64,000 nt of DNA from Turbatrix aceti (taxonomy: Eukaryota > Nematoda > Chromadorea > Rhabditida > Panagrolaimidae), in assembly GCA_963969345.1 (NCBI GenBank), contig OZ017769.1, positions 3,043,600-3,107,599 on the forward strand. The letters are read 5' to 3'. The notes below the pieces were generated by a model. It did not search any database and had not been told where the DNA came from. It saw only the letters and a list, made by a program, of their open reading frames with translations. Shown here in pieces: positions 22,676 through 34,354 of this stretch. The position numbers and the translations under genes were made by a program. Each line of letters opens with the position of its first letter. Position 1 is the stretch's first letter.

Positions 22676-25600
22676 ATGAATTGCGCTCTTCTCCGTCGCG
22701 CCGTGTTGATCTCCTGCGTCTACCACGTGTGCTGGGGAGCCCGTGATTTTCATCCCTCCGATCCGCTCAATCACGTGCCAAGCTATAATCTGAAGGAAAA
22801 GCTTCATAAAGCTCGGCAACTGGCTGAAGTCACTCCTGGCTCTGATCAAGGTGAAAACGGCGCGGTCGACGTCACAGGTTCAACATCACACGACGTCAGT
22901 CTCTATATCTACTCCTATGAGCCTAAAAATACAGGTTTAGGTGAGGAAATGGTTGAACTTCTTACCGGGCTTAACTACATTGTCACCACCCTTCCCTTGA
23001 ATGAGGCTTGCGATGATGTTGTGAAATATGTAAGTCTTACGTTCCAAACAAAACTGCGAAATTTGGCCTAAATTTAAACCCGAAGGCGCTGGACAGATGA
23101 GCACACAGGCACCGGACGCACACAGTGTGTGTACCTTGCAACTAATTACATCTCATGAAAACATTGTTTAGGCTTACAAGGAAAATTTTAGGCAACGTTT
23201 TGGAATTTCTTCACGAAATTTTGCCAAAAAGTTGCTTTTACTATGAAAAGTTTGTACCGTAATCCGATAAAAATATAATAATGTAGGGTTGCCACCTTGA
23301 AAAATGCCGAAATCAGTGTTGCCATTTTTAAATGCAAATTTCGGCATTTTGCAAAGTGGCAAACCAATATTCTTATATTTTTATCATACTCTGCATAAAA
23401 AACTACGTCAATCAATACGTACATCGGCTTTTAGAATGTCGTAGTTTTTTTAGCTACACCGGGCCAAAACTCGTCAAAAATGGCAAAAACGCGATTTTAG
23501 GCGATCGTAACTCCGCATGTAGATGCCTCAGGCAGGTGAATTTTACGGGAGAAACTCTTCATAGTAAAAGCAACGTTTTGGTAAAATTTCGTGAAGAATT
23601 TCCAAAATGCTGCCTACCACTTTCCTTGTTAGGCTTAGTTTAGGGCTTAGGGTTAGGCGTGAACGACCGACTCATGAAAACATTGTGTTCATGAGTCGGT
23701 TGCTCGTTTGTACTGGATTCGTCGAAAATGAGAAGAGCTCATTTTTTGAGCAGAAATTGCTCGCAACATGCAAAAAGTGTGCCCAAACGTCCCTAAACCT
23801 ATATTTTTTTTCGTGGCGAGACTCTGCTCTTATATAGTTGTTTTGACCACCCGCACTCGCATTTGGGGGACAATTGGGGCACACCATGTCTACAAGGCTG
23901 AGTGCGCGCGTGTAGTTTTTTGAGAAACACGCTCGCTCATGTAACTTGCTGTGCCCCATCATTCTCGTGTCGTTTGCAAGACTGGACTCTCTTCCCTTCT
24001 CACTGGTCTTTTCTCGCTTGAGCGGTGCACCACTCTGGTCGAAATAATTACAAAAAAAGAATTTTTGGTCCAAATTTAGGAATTTGAACTTTTTATTGTT
24101 AATTTTGAGATCGTGATAATATTTGAAGAATTTCGATCTGTTTTTTGAAACTATCGGATAATTTTTGATCAAAATCGAGTAGGGTACGGTAGAAAAAATC
24201 CACAGATCTTCAAAATGTCGATAAAAAGCTGAAAATTTCAGTACATCTTAAAAACTAAATTTCCTTTCGAATGGCGTACTCAGTTTTTTGATATCGAATC
24301 GATAAATCTTCAAAAAAAAGTTTTTTTCCGGAAATTTGAAAAATTCGAACCTTTTTCGATCTTTGATGAAAACGTGAATATCACCAATCGATAGAGCAGT
24401 ATCTTTTCTATCTAGAACCAAATTTTCATATAATTACCGTATTTCCGGATCACACGGTAATTATTCTCCCGAACACTACTTGTTTAAGCGCCTGATGTTA
24501 TGAGGTAAAGCACTGCATAGCAAAACGAGATAAATCATCTTCTATAAAATTTTTCGGTCTACAAAATGGTGTAAATGACGAATTTTTATCTATTTTTTTG
24601 GCTTCACAATATCAATTCGCGCAACATACACTCATTTTGGTACCAAAAATGAGCAAGCGCGCTTGCGATTAGTGCGCTGTTGTGGACTAGTGTGCACTTT
24701 ATTCTCAGAGACGCATTATTGTGGGCTTTTATTCTGCAGAAAACATTGTGTTCATGAGTCGGTTGCTCGTTTGTACTGGATTCGTCGAAAATGAGAAGAG
24801 CTCATTTTTTGAGCAGAAATTGCTCGCAACATGCAAAAAGTGTGCCCAAACGTCCCTAAACCTATATTTTTTTTCGTGGCGAGACTCTGCTCTTATATAG
24901 TTGTTTTGACCAATTTATTTCCAGCTCCACAACACAACAAAAAATCACTTCGTTGTGGTCCTCAACGAATATACTCGAGAGTCATTGTGCTCGTTTCACT
25001 TTGAAACGACACAATGCACAGTGATACAGGTTGGACACAATAGAATCAAAGCAACCGACGTCCGCGATGACGTGCCATTTCTCGCTCAGTACTCTTCGCC
25101 GGCGGGCTACATTCGGTACGACGATGTTCTCAAAAACTTCAACGTGACGTTTCGCATGTTGATGCGAATCACTGAGCTCGATCGCGACGCCCACATGCAG
25201 CATCCCGGACTTGTCTACCACAAGGTCGAACTCGACGGCGTCCAGGAAGCCCAATCGAACGCCCGTGTCGACGAACTCGGACGCCACATCCTCGATACCA
25301 CCCTGCAGAAGGTCTTCTTCGCGTGCGCTGTCATTATTGCCGTCTTCTTCGGCGTCATGACCACGGAAACCGACGTTCTCTTCTGCTTCAACGTTGCCCG
25401 GATTACGGCCGGACAGGTCCCCAGCGATGTCGGCGGCTCGGACGCCAACGATACGGACCCCAACGCCTCCAAGAAGCCTGAAGTCGAGGCGTCCAAGTCG
25501 GTAAATGTCGTCGTCCCGAATGCTGATACCGCACGTGATAAGATGCCGTCGCTCAAGACATCAACTGTCAAAAAAAATCGTGCAGCTAGTACCATCAAAA

Positions 25601-25785
25601 AAGTACGTGCCAAACAGGAGTCCAGCAATAAGGCACCCGAAGATGTTCACACTGAATCCAGTCAGCTTCCCACGGCCGGTCCGAGCCTGAAGAAGAAATT
25701 ATTACAAGAAAATAAGCGCAGTAAAGAAAGCACCCAAACCCACACCAACACCAACACTGCTTCGACCGAAAATTTTGGAGAATAA
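22676..25785 (+). CDS. Unrecognised single-pass membrane protein, paralogue B (two exons)
   Basis: Tandem duplicate of the gene at 19462-21020, with the same two-exon structure: 22676-23029 and 24925-25785 give 404 residues. The signal segment, the conserved block ending EACDDVVKY at the exon junction, the membrane helix and the basic/Ser tail are all retained. Exon 2 is nearly identical to that of A apart from small substitutions and short indels in an Asn/Ala-rich stretch after the membrane helix. In contrast, the middle of exon 1 (after KARQL) is clearly diverged in length and sequence. The intron is 1,895 bp against 314 bp in A, expanded by repeats, a telomere-like tract and a 174-bp perfect duplication. 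Its promoter is split by a 1.05-kb insertion (21420-22465). The reading frame is intact, so it may still be expressed. Function unknown. Confidence 0.78.
23168..23645. repeat. Foldback repeat family 'TTCGGCATT', copy 2
   Basis: An ~80-bp left arm (from 23172, with TTCTTCACGAAATTTT and TTGCTTTTACTATGAA) is repeated inverted at about 23555-23640 with around 85 percent identity by eye. The centre holds AAAAATGCCGAAAT and its inverse TTTCGGCATTTT. It is homologous to 18043-18490 and inserted in the intron of gene B; gene A's intron lacks it. Confidence 0.75.
23629..23658 (+). repeat. Interstitial telomere-like tract (TTAGGC variants)
   Basis: The 30 bp read as TTAGGC, TTAG, TTTAGGGC, TTAGGG, TTAGGC. 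TTAGGC is the telomere unit of many nematodes (established for Caenorhabditis and relatives). The tract sits at the right edge of the foldback repeat and just before the 174-bp duplicated block. It is short and degenerate. Confidence 0.6.
23676..23849. repeat. 174-bp perfect direct repeat, left copy (intron of gene B)
   Basis: Identical over 174 bp to 24739-24912, from GAAAACATTGTG through GACCA. The right copy lies next to the exon 2 acceptor, where gene A has diverged but recognisable intron sequence, so the right copy appears to be the resident one. The 889 bp between the copies contain no recognised gene. Confidence 0.9.
24739..24912. repeat. 174-bp perfect direct repeat, right copy (intron of gene B)
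   Basis: It ends 12 bp before the exon 2 acceptor at 24924. Parts match the intron of gene A (the TATATTTTTT and CGTGGCGAGACTCTG segments), so this sequence predates the A/B duplication. Perfect identity with the left copy means a very recent duplication or gene conversion. Confidence 0.9.
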
Positions 25786-26438
25786 ATTTTTCTGGAATAA
25801 ATTTGTACGTATAAAAGTCCGTTGTGTTAGTTTCGCTTTGAGATCCCAACAAATATGCGATTGGGTCCCGCGACGAAAATTTAGTTTTGACACGCACGCG
25901 TTGCTGCAAAACAGTAAAACCATGTCTCGCAACGATATTGACTTTTTCGTCCCGGGATCACATACACACTTTCAGTTTTTCGTTCTAAGACATCAATCAG
26001 TTTGTTCTCGCACGCAAACTGACGAAACCGGGTCCCACAACGAAAATGTCCTTTTTCGTTTCGAAAAACCAACATGCGCATTTTCTTTCCATTTTTCGTT
26101 CTAAGACACCAAACTTTCGCTGCGAAACAAAAACCTTCGATTCGTCCACAAATTTTTTCATAACATAACGCAAAAAATCCATAAAAAAGCAATACAAAAA
26201 AACAACAACAATCAATTTTAACGGCAATAAGGAGATTTTCCAAACAACAATCAATCGTTTTGTCGAATTCAGAGGTGAGATGTGTGGCTCGCTATTGGTA
26301 GGGGAAAAGGGGAAGGAGGTACATACGATAAACAAATAAATGAATGCATTCAACAACATTGTTGTGATTTCGCGCAAAAAATGAACGGTCCGTCCGTCCG
26401 GTCCAGCAATTTGGGCTAGAATAGATTATCAGGAATAA
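25786..26438. other. Intergenic region between gene B and XRN2 (tail to tail)
   Basis: It starts with the shared 3' UTR of the A/B genes (AATAAATTTTTCTGGAATA). A diverged repeat follows with TTTTTCGTTCTAAGACA at about 25975 and 26093 and GGGTCCC-type motifs. No coding exon was recognised. Confidence 0.4.
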
Positions 26439-29400
26439 TTATCGTTGATAATCTCGTCTACCACCCCGATTGCTGTTGTAGTACGATCCACCACCACCGG
26501 CGCCCGCACTTCCGCCTCCACGATTTCGGCCCTCATCGTAGGGCCGACGATCGTGCTGCTTTCCGTGGTAGTTATCGTAACCGCCGCCTTGGGGTCGTGG
26601 GCCTCGGTAGCCACCACCGCCACCGCCACCGCCGTTGCGGTAGTGTCCACCGTAATCCTGTCGGGGATCGCCGGTGCCATTTCCACCGCCGCCGCCGCGA
26701 TGGTACGATCGGGGTCGGTACTGCTGCTGCTGATGGTAGCCGCCACCGTAACCCTGGCCGCCTTGGCCTTGTGGCTGGTTGTAGTACGAGTTGTAGCCAG
26801 TACCCCCACCACCGCCGCCGCCTCCGCCACTCGCCATCTGCGAGAACGAGCCGGAGTAGGCTTCTGGGCCTGCTAAATGTAAAAATAAAATTTTTTCAAA
26901 GTTATATAATATTTTATTTATTTTTTTTTGTTCGGGTCAGTTTGGAGAGAGGGGAAGGAAGTAGGCCAGTCAGTCAGTCGATCAACTGCGACAGCTTCGT
27001 CTCCGACGCGATCGACGCCTCCTTCGTTGGCCTGGGATCAAAAAATTCAACCAAAACCCCAAAAATCTCCAAAAACTCACGTGGAGGAACGCTGTATCCA
27101 GGACCACGTTCAAAGAATGCGTTGTACGAAGTAGATTCGTTGTAAGACACCTGCGCAATGTCATTTCTGCCCTGGAACTGTTGATAGCCGCCGCCTCTCG
27201 AATTCTGGACCGCGTGATTGATGTGGCGATGGCCGGCATCGCTGAGGTTGGCAGTGGGTCGATCACGAGTGAATCCGATCATCGGGCGGTAGGGGCCATC
27301 GCGGCGATCGTTGTAATTCCGCGGCTTGAGAGTCGCCTCCGGAGCAACGGCATTCTCGAGCAAAATTGCCGGGAATGTGAATCCCAGCGAGAATTGCGGG
27401 GGTCGGTAGGCGACCATGATGCACTCGTTGGGGTTGACATCCTTGTAATCCAGATTGCCCCGGAACACCGACGGATAAACTTCTCCGGGCGCAATGGCAG
27501 CAATTTCCCACGCAATTTCACCAGCCATGCCGTAGGCGTTTGCCGGGTCGAGGGCGATCCAGGTGTGAATCGTCGAGCCTTCAGGATCGGTCTTTACCTT
27601 GAAGTTTCCAGCCTTGCCGGTTTCATGGACGTCGATGAGGCTCTGGAACGCGGCGTGGTCTTTTCCGACGAACAGACGATCCGGGCCGCAGATGTTTCGG
27701 AGCTTTTCCTCGTCGGTCAGCTTGGAGTACGCCTTGGCGAGTTCGGTGAGCAGGAGGTCCTGGTTGACGAAGGGCAGGAGAGCGACGCCCTGCCACGCAA
27801 AACGCTTGCCGTTGAGGTCAATGTCGAAATCTTCGGGGTAGAAGTCGATGAGAGGCGAGTTTTCCTGCGTCATAAGCCAGTGCCAGGCTTCGGGAATGTG
27901 CGATCTGAGAAAAATTACGTTCAATTGATGTTTCAAACAGCAAATGCAAAATATAGGCCCAAAAAAGTAAAAAAAATCTAGATTTATTGGGCAAAAGTTT
28001 TTTTAAATTTAGATTTCTTAGTAAAATAAATCTTTCAAAAAAACAATTTTCGGCAAAGAAACATTTTTTAAGAACAAAAAATTTTCGTTCAATTGAAAAA
28101 AAAACTTTTGTTTGCTAGAATTTTTTTCGGGAATTTGGAGCGAAAAAAAATGTTGTTGATTTTAATTTTAATGGTAAAAAAATTTCAAAAATCTGTATAA
28201 AAAATTTTTATTGTAAAAAAATTTTTTATACAGATTTTTTTGAAATTATTTTCGGTAATTTTTTAACAAAAAAATTTTAAAAAAATTAAATGAAAATTTT
28301 AAATAAAAATTTGTACGATTTTCAGAACGAAGAATTTATTTTTTATAATTTTCGGTTAACAAATTTTTAACAAAAAAAAAAAAAAAACTTTTCCGCTTAT
28401 TTTTTACCCCCAAAAAATCCCTCACCTGCTAGCAGCCGGGAAGACAGCCATGAGCTGTTCGAGCGGATGGAAGGGTTTCGTGTGTTGATCAAAAGTGATG
28501 TCACACGCTCCAACCTTGTCGAAATCCGACGCAAAAGGCGCATAGTGGTGGGGATAGAACCAATCCCAGGACGCACATCCCTGGTAGTAGTACCGGAGGA
28601 CCCAGCAGAGGCCTTCAAAGTAATCCCGTGCAACCTGACGTCTAAATTCAGACGTATCGCCGGTTTGATCAAATTTTTGTTGGTAATATCGCTCCTTGAA
28701 ACCCGGTTCATAGAGACGAATTTGGTCTCCTTCTTCCACCACCGCGACCTTAACGTACTAAAATGATAAGCATCTGGATTATCGAAACCCCCGAGGGAAC
28801 TAAAAGACACATAATTCTACTCAAAATGGCTAAACAGATACAGAACGACAGAAAACAGGGACAGAGACAGGACAAAAAGTTGATCGGAGATTGGTTGATT
28901 CGTGATTACAAAAAAAACACTGATATTGACGTAAAAATTGAGTTTTTGCAGGCAAAAAAAAACACAAAATTCACACAAAACTGAATAAAAATTAGTTTAG
29001 AACTTTAAAAAACTAAAAAAAACGGATTTTTTTATAAAACGACAAATTAAAAAAAAATTAGTGTAAATCATAAAAAAAACACCGTAACCCAAATTCTAAC
29101 ACAAAAAGTGAGATTTTGCAAGCAAAAAACGTCAAAAAAACCGCAAATTAAAATAAAATTAATTTAGAGAATTCAAAAATCAAAAAAATTGCAATCACCC
29201 TTCAACCAACCCCAATCAACTCCCACGGTGAAAAAACAGCAAACAGCACGCACACGATCGCACAGTGAAAGACGAAGTAAATCTCATGCAAGGAGATACC
29301 GCCCAGGCAAAAAAATCGCAAGAAACAAACCTTTTGGGCGGGTTCGCCTTCACCGGGTACATCAGGGTTCGGTCGCTTCGCCGACGACATCCACGGCTCT

Positions 29401-31859
29401 TTGAGGTCCGTTCTGCCGGACTCAGCGACAGCGTGCGGATTTGACGTGATATTGAGCAGAGCCTTGAGCTTGTCTTCGGCCGCAGCGCAGGCTTCCCGGT
29501 CTTTTTCTTCGGGCGAGAGTTGCTGGAGTCGTTCCTTCTTCCGCTGTCCTTTGAAGTCCTCGGCCGACATGGCGCCTTTTTGGGGCGGGGCGGTGAGGGG
29601 CGCAGAAAGCGAGTTTGCGTCCGGCATCGTCCAGGCCGTTGGAGGCTTTCGGCCCCGCTGACGGGGTTCACGTTCCCGGAATCGAAGTTCTCGACGCTGG
29701 CGTTCGACAAAAATGTGATCTTCCATCTCGCCGAGACCCTTCATCATGATTTGTACTCGACTCGGATTTACCGTTCCTGCGTCTGTCAGCCAGCTGAAAA
29801 ATTGTCCCTTTTTTAATTCAAATCACCTCAAAAATCCAAATTTTGCGTCCAAAAATTCCGTCTCAGTATAAAAATTTTCTTCTCACAAAGCGGCGTAAGC
29901 CACCGTCAAATAAGATCAAAGCGCGTGTAGTTTGGGCTTGTGAGTATCGTAAAACATCATCGACGTCGTCATAAAATTTCGACAAAAAAACTGTTGACAA
30001 AAGTGTAACTCACCCCTGGGCACGGTAAACCATGTCTTTGTAGAGGCGGATGAGTTTGTCGATCGCGTTTTCGCGAATCTCGAGTGACGGAAGGTGAGGC
30101 AAGAAATCGTTGCCGACGAAGAAGCACATGAACACCTGAAAACACAAAAATGCATCAAATATGGCTGGCGCATTGAAAAGACCGTAAAAACAGCCAAAAA
30201 GTAATACTTTTCACGTTTTTTGATATTTGAAGTAACGTAAAAAGTAATATTTTTACAAGAAAAAGATCGAAATAGAAACGCTAAAAAGTAACATGTTTTT
30301 CGTTTTTTTGATACTACGAAGTAACATTTTTACGATAGACAAAAGTAATATCTTTTCAAAAAAAAATTATTTCGTCTAAAGAGAAGTAACAATGTTTTGT
30401 TACTTTTATACGGTATCTTATTACTTTGAAAAGGAAAACGTAATTTTTGACCTAAAATCCTATTGTTTCACGCTTTTTCCGCATTTCTTATCTCACACGA
30501 CCTATTTTACGGTAATTTTTGAAATAAAAACGCACCCAATCATCGATAGCCCGCTCAAGGTTAAATTCGAACGGCAAATTCGGCATCTGAAGATCGTTCG
30601 CCAGGTATTCTCTCAAAATCGGCAGACGAATGAATATAAAATTCGTCGATCGATCGATGGGTTCCGCTTCTTCGTCGCCGAATTCGTCCTGGACGAGGCC
30701 TCTGCACTCCTTCAACTCGTGCCCATACCGGTGGCACAGATCACACGCTCTCGGCTGATTGGGAACAAATTCTTCGCGGAGAATGTTGAAATTCACTTCG
30801 TGAGTCGCGAGCCCGAGCATGATGAGATCGGCGTCGGCGCCGCAGAGACAATGGACCGTATTGGGATCGTGGGTCGGTGACGCGCGCTGGCGCCGGATGA
30901 AATCCATGATCTTGTGCTCACCTTCGCCAGGAGTGTTCGCATCGGAGAGGATGACCTCGATCTTCGCCCAGGCCGGGTCGGTGGAGACGCGGAGATGGAT
31001 GTAATACCTCAGAGCGATCGCCAGACGGTCCATAAAAGGCGTGCCGGGAGTAATACAGTTGGAATCAAACTTCTCTTCTTCCTTCTTCTTCGGCGGCAGC
31101 GGGATGCCCTGGGCCTCGAGTTTGTCCCGGATGGCTTGGATCTCGGCTTCCTTCTCTGCGGCTTCCTTGGCTGCGCGGAAGCGACGCGATCGCTGCTGGT
31201 TCATCTTGGCACGCGGGGCGACGCCGTCGATGGCCATGTACAGCAGGCGGCGGGGGCGCACGATGGAGAACAGACGGTCGATGTACTCGAAGATGAGAAC
31301 CTGAAAAATGGACAGAATGGGAAAATAGAAGGTAAAAAACATGAAAATCACTCACAAACATCTCTTCTTCGTTCTTGGGTGGCGGACGGTTTTCTGGATG
31401 CGTGCATGGATGGATGATGCCGTTCATGTCCAGGTAGAGGTTGTCAAACTCCTAAAACAGGAAAAACGGTTATTTTTGAGATTAAAAAGGTAAAAAATAT
31501 CAAAAAGTACTTTTTTGAGAAAAAAATAGCAAAAAACGTAAAAAAAAACTGGTTTTTTTAAGAAAAACATGATAAAAAGTTCAAAAATAGAGTTTTTGAG
31601 AAAAAAACTGGCAAAAAAAGTACAAAAACATATTTTTTTAACAAAAATGACTAAAAACGTAAAAAAAGCATGAAAATATCGTAAAATCGTCAAAAAAACA
31701 AAAATATCGTAAAAAACTAACCTGATAGTTTGGATTGGGCTTTGTAGCATCCACGGGCACCTCGACGCCATTGACAGTGGTCTTCTTCTCCTCGACAGCA
31801 TCGACAATGATCGTAGGATACTTCTTGGTTAGCCAGCGAAAGAACGATGGCACTCCCAT
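26439..31859 (-). CDS. XRN2: Nuclear 5'-3' exoribonuclease XRN2 (eight exons, complete)
   Basis: Processive nuclear 5'-3' RNase acting in polymerase II termination, rRNA and snoRNA processing and small-RNA turnover. Exons in order: 31722-31859, 31356-31451, 30536-31300, 30014-30135, 29331-29793, 28426-28757, 27081-27904, 26439-26872, with consistent phases: 1,057 residues, slightly longer than animal XRN2. It opens with [15 protein letters not shown] and shows the catalytic-site segments [29 protein letters not shown] and [16 protein letters not shown], the CCHC knuckle [14 protein letters not shown] that separates XRN2 from XRN1, [31 protein letters not shown] with [14 protein letters not shown], and [20 protein letters not shown]. 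The C-terminal ~130 residues are a Gly/Arg/Tyr/Gln-rich low-complexity tail with RG repeats. The exon 3 donor is GTGCGT, unusual but phase-consistent. The gene is divergent from WDR82. Confidence 0.96.
30200..30475. repeat. GTAAC-rich intronic repeat in XRN2 intron 3
   Basis: Shares with 32991-33225 and 35048-35285 the order of GTAACAT..TTTTTTGATAC, AGTAACATTTTTACGATAGAC, GTAATATCTT, TTTTGTTACTTTTATAC and a terminal TTTCACGCTT block. No coding content. Confidence 0.7.
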
Positions 31860-32414
31860 CGCCGCTGATGATGACGACGACTAGTTCTGACAAAAAGTGG
31901 CCTAATCCCCTGAAAAAAAGCTGAGTCGTGAAATATAAATAAATCAGGAGGCAAAGTAGCCCAGAAATCAGTCACTTCCGCGAAGGATTTTATTAGGCAG
32001 CAGTCAATCCGCAAAAAACTTCGCGAGGGAATGAATAAAAAACAATAAAATTTGCATTGACATCCGTGGACCAACAAAAATGCGATTCTGAGTCATCCAT
32101 CGACCCCAGCTTGGGTTATTATTTCACGGATGGTAAAAATGCACGCAAGAAAAGCAGGACAAAGATAAGAAAGCAAAAACGAACGAAAAAGGAGGGTAAA
32201 AGAGCGCACAAAGCATCCAGGTGAACGCGCTTCGCTCCGTGTCCATCTAAAAAGCGTGCCAGGAACCCGTAGAAGGCTGCTTGCAGCGTGCGGAGGAGAA
32301 ATTGACTCTCTTTTCACGCTTTTGTTTATAAAACATCATTTTTGACATCGCTTTTGTCCTACTTTTTCATTTCAAGTATTTTTATCTCCCTCAATTATCT
32401 ATCCTCTTACAAAG
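31860..32414. promoter_or_regulatory. Divergent promoter region of XRN2 and WDR82
   Basis: A 555-bp stretch separates the two start codons on opposite strands. No exon is seen. The centre (about 32090-32310) is GC-richer with short repeats of GGTGAACGCG-like and CGTGCCAGG sequence. AAAACATCATTTTTGACATCGCTTTT lies near 32330 upstream of WDR82. No TATA box or named operator can be assigned with confidence. Confidence 0.5.
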
Positions 32415-34153
32415 ATGGCAGGAACATACGAAGGTCCACCGATGACGGCAAGCGACATGCTGCACACGGTGCAAAAAATGACTGTCCGACGGAGATTTGA
32501 CCTGAAATCTCCCGTCGTATCCATGGAATTCATCCAGGATGGCACACAGCTCGTTGCCAGCACCCAGAATGGTCACATCTTCACCGTCGACATGCTCAAA
32601 GCCGAGATTACCCGTGACGTAAGTTTTCCTATTTAAAAACTGTATTTTTTGACATTTTTTTACAATTTTCAGATCAATTCGAGTGTCTTTGGCTGCGGAC
32701 AACTCAAATATGGAGCCCATCCGAATGTCATCTTTCACGCGACAACGCAGAAGGAAAATACGACTCGCATGCTGTCGATGTACGATAACAAGTACATTCG
32801 GGTCTTTACTGGTCACACGGATACCGTTCAGAATATTTCATTCAATCCCCTGCATAATCAACTCATTACCTGCGGCGATGACAATCGGATGCTCATTTTC
32901 GATGTTCGGGTCAACAAGCATGTTGTGAGTTTTGGGAAAAGAAAGAAAATAGGGCTAAAAAACGGATGTTTTTAACTTATTGTAAGAAAACATCGTAAAA
33001 GTAACATTTTTTACGTTTTTTGACACTTTGAAGTAACATTTTTACGATAGACAAAAGTAATATCTTCCCTGGAAAAGTTACAGTATCGTAACTTCCAGTT
33101 ACGTTTTTGTTTTTTTCTTCTCAAGAAAGAGTAACGATATTTTGTTACTTTCATACGGTATTTTATTAATTTGAAATGAAAACTATACTTTTTTGGCCTA
33201 AATTCTGTTTTTTCACGCTGTGAACCTTTTTTTCTTATTTTTTCTCTTCAGGGTGAACTCAAGCACACAGAACGGATCATCGCAGCCTACGATAGCAGCA
33301 ACCTGGTTGCAACAGTCGTCACTGGCAATGTCCTCTACCCCTACGATATCAAAATGTTTCAACGAGGCCCTTTTGATCAGTTTAAACTCCCCGAGCTTGA
33401 AAACGGTCAGCCCTGGATGGACGTTTCTCTGTCGACGAAGGGTCGAGCTTTTCTGACTTCTACCGGTGCCAAGGCGTGCGTCGTGAACACCTTTGACGGC
33501 GACGATATCAATGTCTTTGACGTGCAGAATGAGAATGGCGTCCGTCTTCGGGGATCGTTTTCGCATATCAATGAATGCCAGAATATCATCATGTGTGGCG
33601 GCAGGGCTGATGGAAGCATTCGGATATACGGTGAACTCGGCGAACACCTCGCTGATCTCAGGACTTCTCACGAAGGTCCCGTCACGCACGTCAGCTACAA
33701 TCCTACGTGTAATTTGTTTGCTACCGCAACTGATTGTATTGTAAGTTGGATTTTTTAGTAATTAGGATTTTTCGGATTAAAAATTCGATTTTTAAGATTT
33801 TTTTTTCGAAAAAATATTATTTTAGCGGGTAAATTTTTGCCAAAAAAAATTCGCGTTAAAAGCCAAAACACGGCGCGCGGCGTAGAACAATTTTTTTTTG
33901 GCAATTTTTACTGTAAAAATTTTTTATTTTACTGATTTTACAGCAATTTTTTTAATTTAATTTAAATAAAAAAAATTTAATTTTTAGGTGTTGAATTTTT
34001 TAGGCCAGAAAATTTGGTTATTTACGATATTTTTGGCATTTTTTTAAAACGATAAAAAATTATTTTCGGGAGGTTTTGTATTTTTCGGTCTAAAAAATCC
34101 GTTTTACGATAAAATTGATCAAAAAAATTTTTTTTCAGAGATTATGGCAATGA
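32415..34153 (+). CDS. WDR82: WDR82/Swd2-like WD40 protein (four exons, complete)
   Basis: WDR82 is a subunit of the SET1/COMPASS histone H3K4 methyltransferase and of PNUTS phosphatase complexes, recruited to Ser5-phosphorylated polymerase II. Exons: 32415-32618, 32673-32924, 33252-33740, 34139-34153; all junctions are phase 0, giving 319 residues (human 313). Family-specific stretches: LSMYDNKYIRVFTGHTDTV, LITCGDDNRMLIFDVRV, YDIKMFQRGPFDQFKL, DGSIRIYGELGEHLADL and a last short exon encoding RLWQ-stop, matching the abrupt end of human WDR82. Intron 2 carries the GTAAC-rich repeat. COMMD4 begins 201 bp downstream on the same strand. It could instead be named by its nematode orthologue (swd-2 type), which I cannot resolve further. 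Confidence 0.9.
32991..33225. repeat. GTAAC-rich intronic repeat in WDR82 intron 2
   Basis: The best-preserved copy of the family, beginning CGTAAAAGTAACATTTTTTACG. It contains the core ACGATAGACAAAAGTAATAT and an internal GTTACAGTATCGTAAC palindrome. It matches 35048-35285 closely over about 230 bp. Confidence 0.85.
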
Positions 34154-34354
34154 CAACATGACCACTTCACATCCCATCACGTTGAATTTTTTTTCCACGG
34201 CATATTACGATGTTTCTTATTTTTTGTTGAAATTTTTTTGTTTATAAAATTCTTGTTTGACAAACTGTTTTTCTCTGGCGAACGCATTGCAGGTTGACTG
34301 TCCTGTTGATTCCTTAAAACCGTAATCCCAGCGCATCCCAATGACAATTTTTAG
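34154..34354 (+). promoter_or_regulatory. Short intercistronic region, likely operon with trans-splice acceptor
   Basis: Only 201 bp separate the WDR82 stop from the COMMD4 ATG. The ATG is immediately preceded by CAATTTTTAG, a strong nematode 3' splice site with no upstream donor needed if a spliced leader is used. T-rich sequence lies at about 34185-34275. Close spacing plus an acceptor at the start codon is the usual look of a nematode operon. SL2-type trans-splicing is inferred. Confidence 0.6.

Noticed and set aside
23676..24912. LTR retrotransposon interpretation of the 174-bp repeats
   Set aside because: No TG..CA termini, no flanking target duplication, no primer-binding site or gag/pol-like sequence between them, and the right copy is native intron.
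26445..27145. Long + strand open frames opposite the XRN2 3' end
   Set aside because: They are antisense to the Gly/Arg-rich and preceding exons of XRN2; GC-rich repeats keep several frames open at once.
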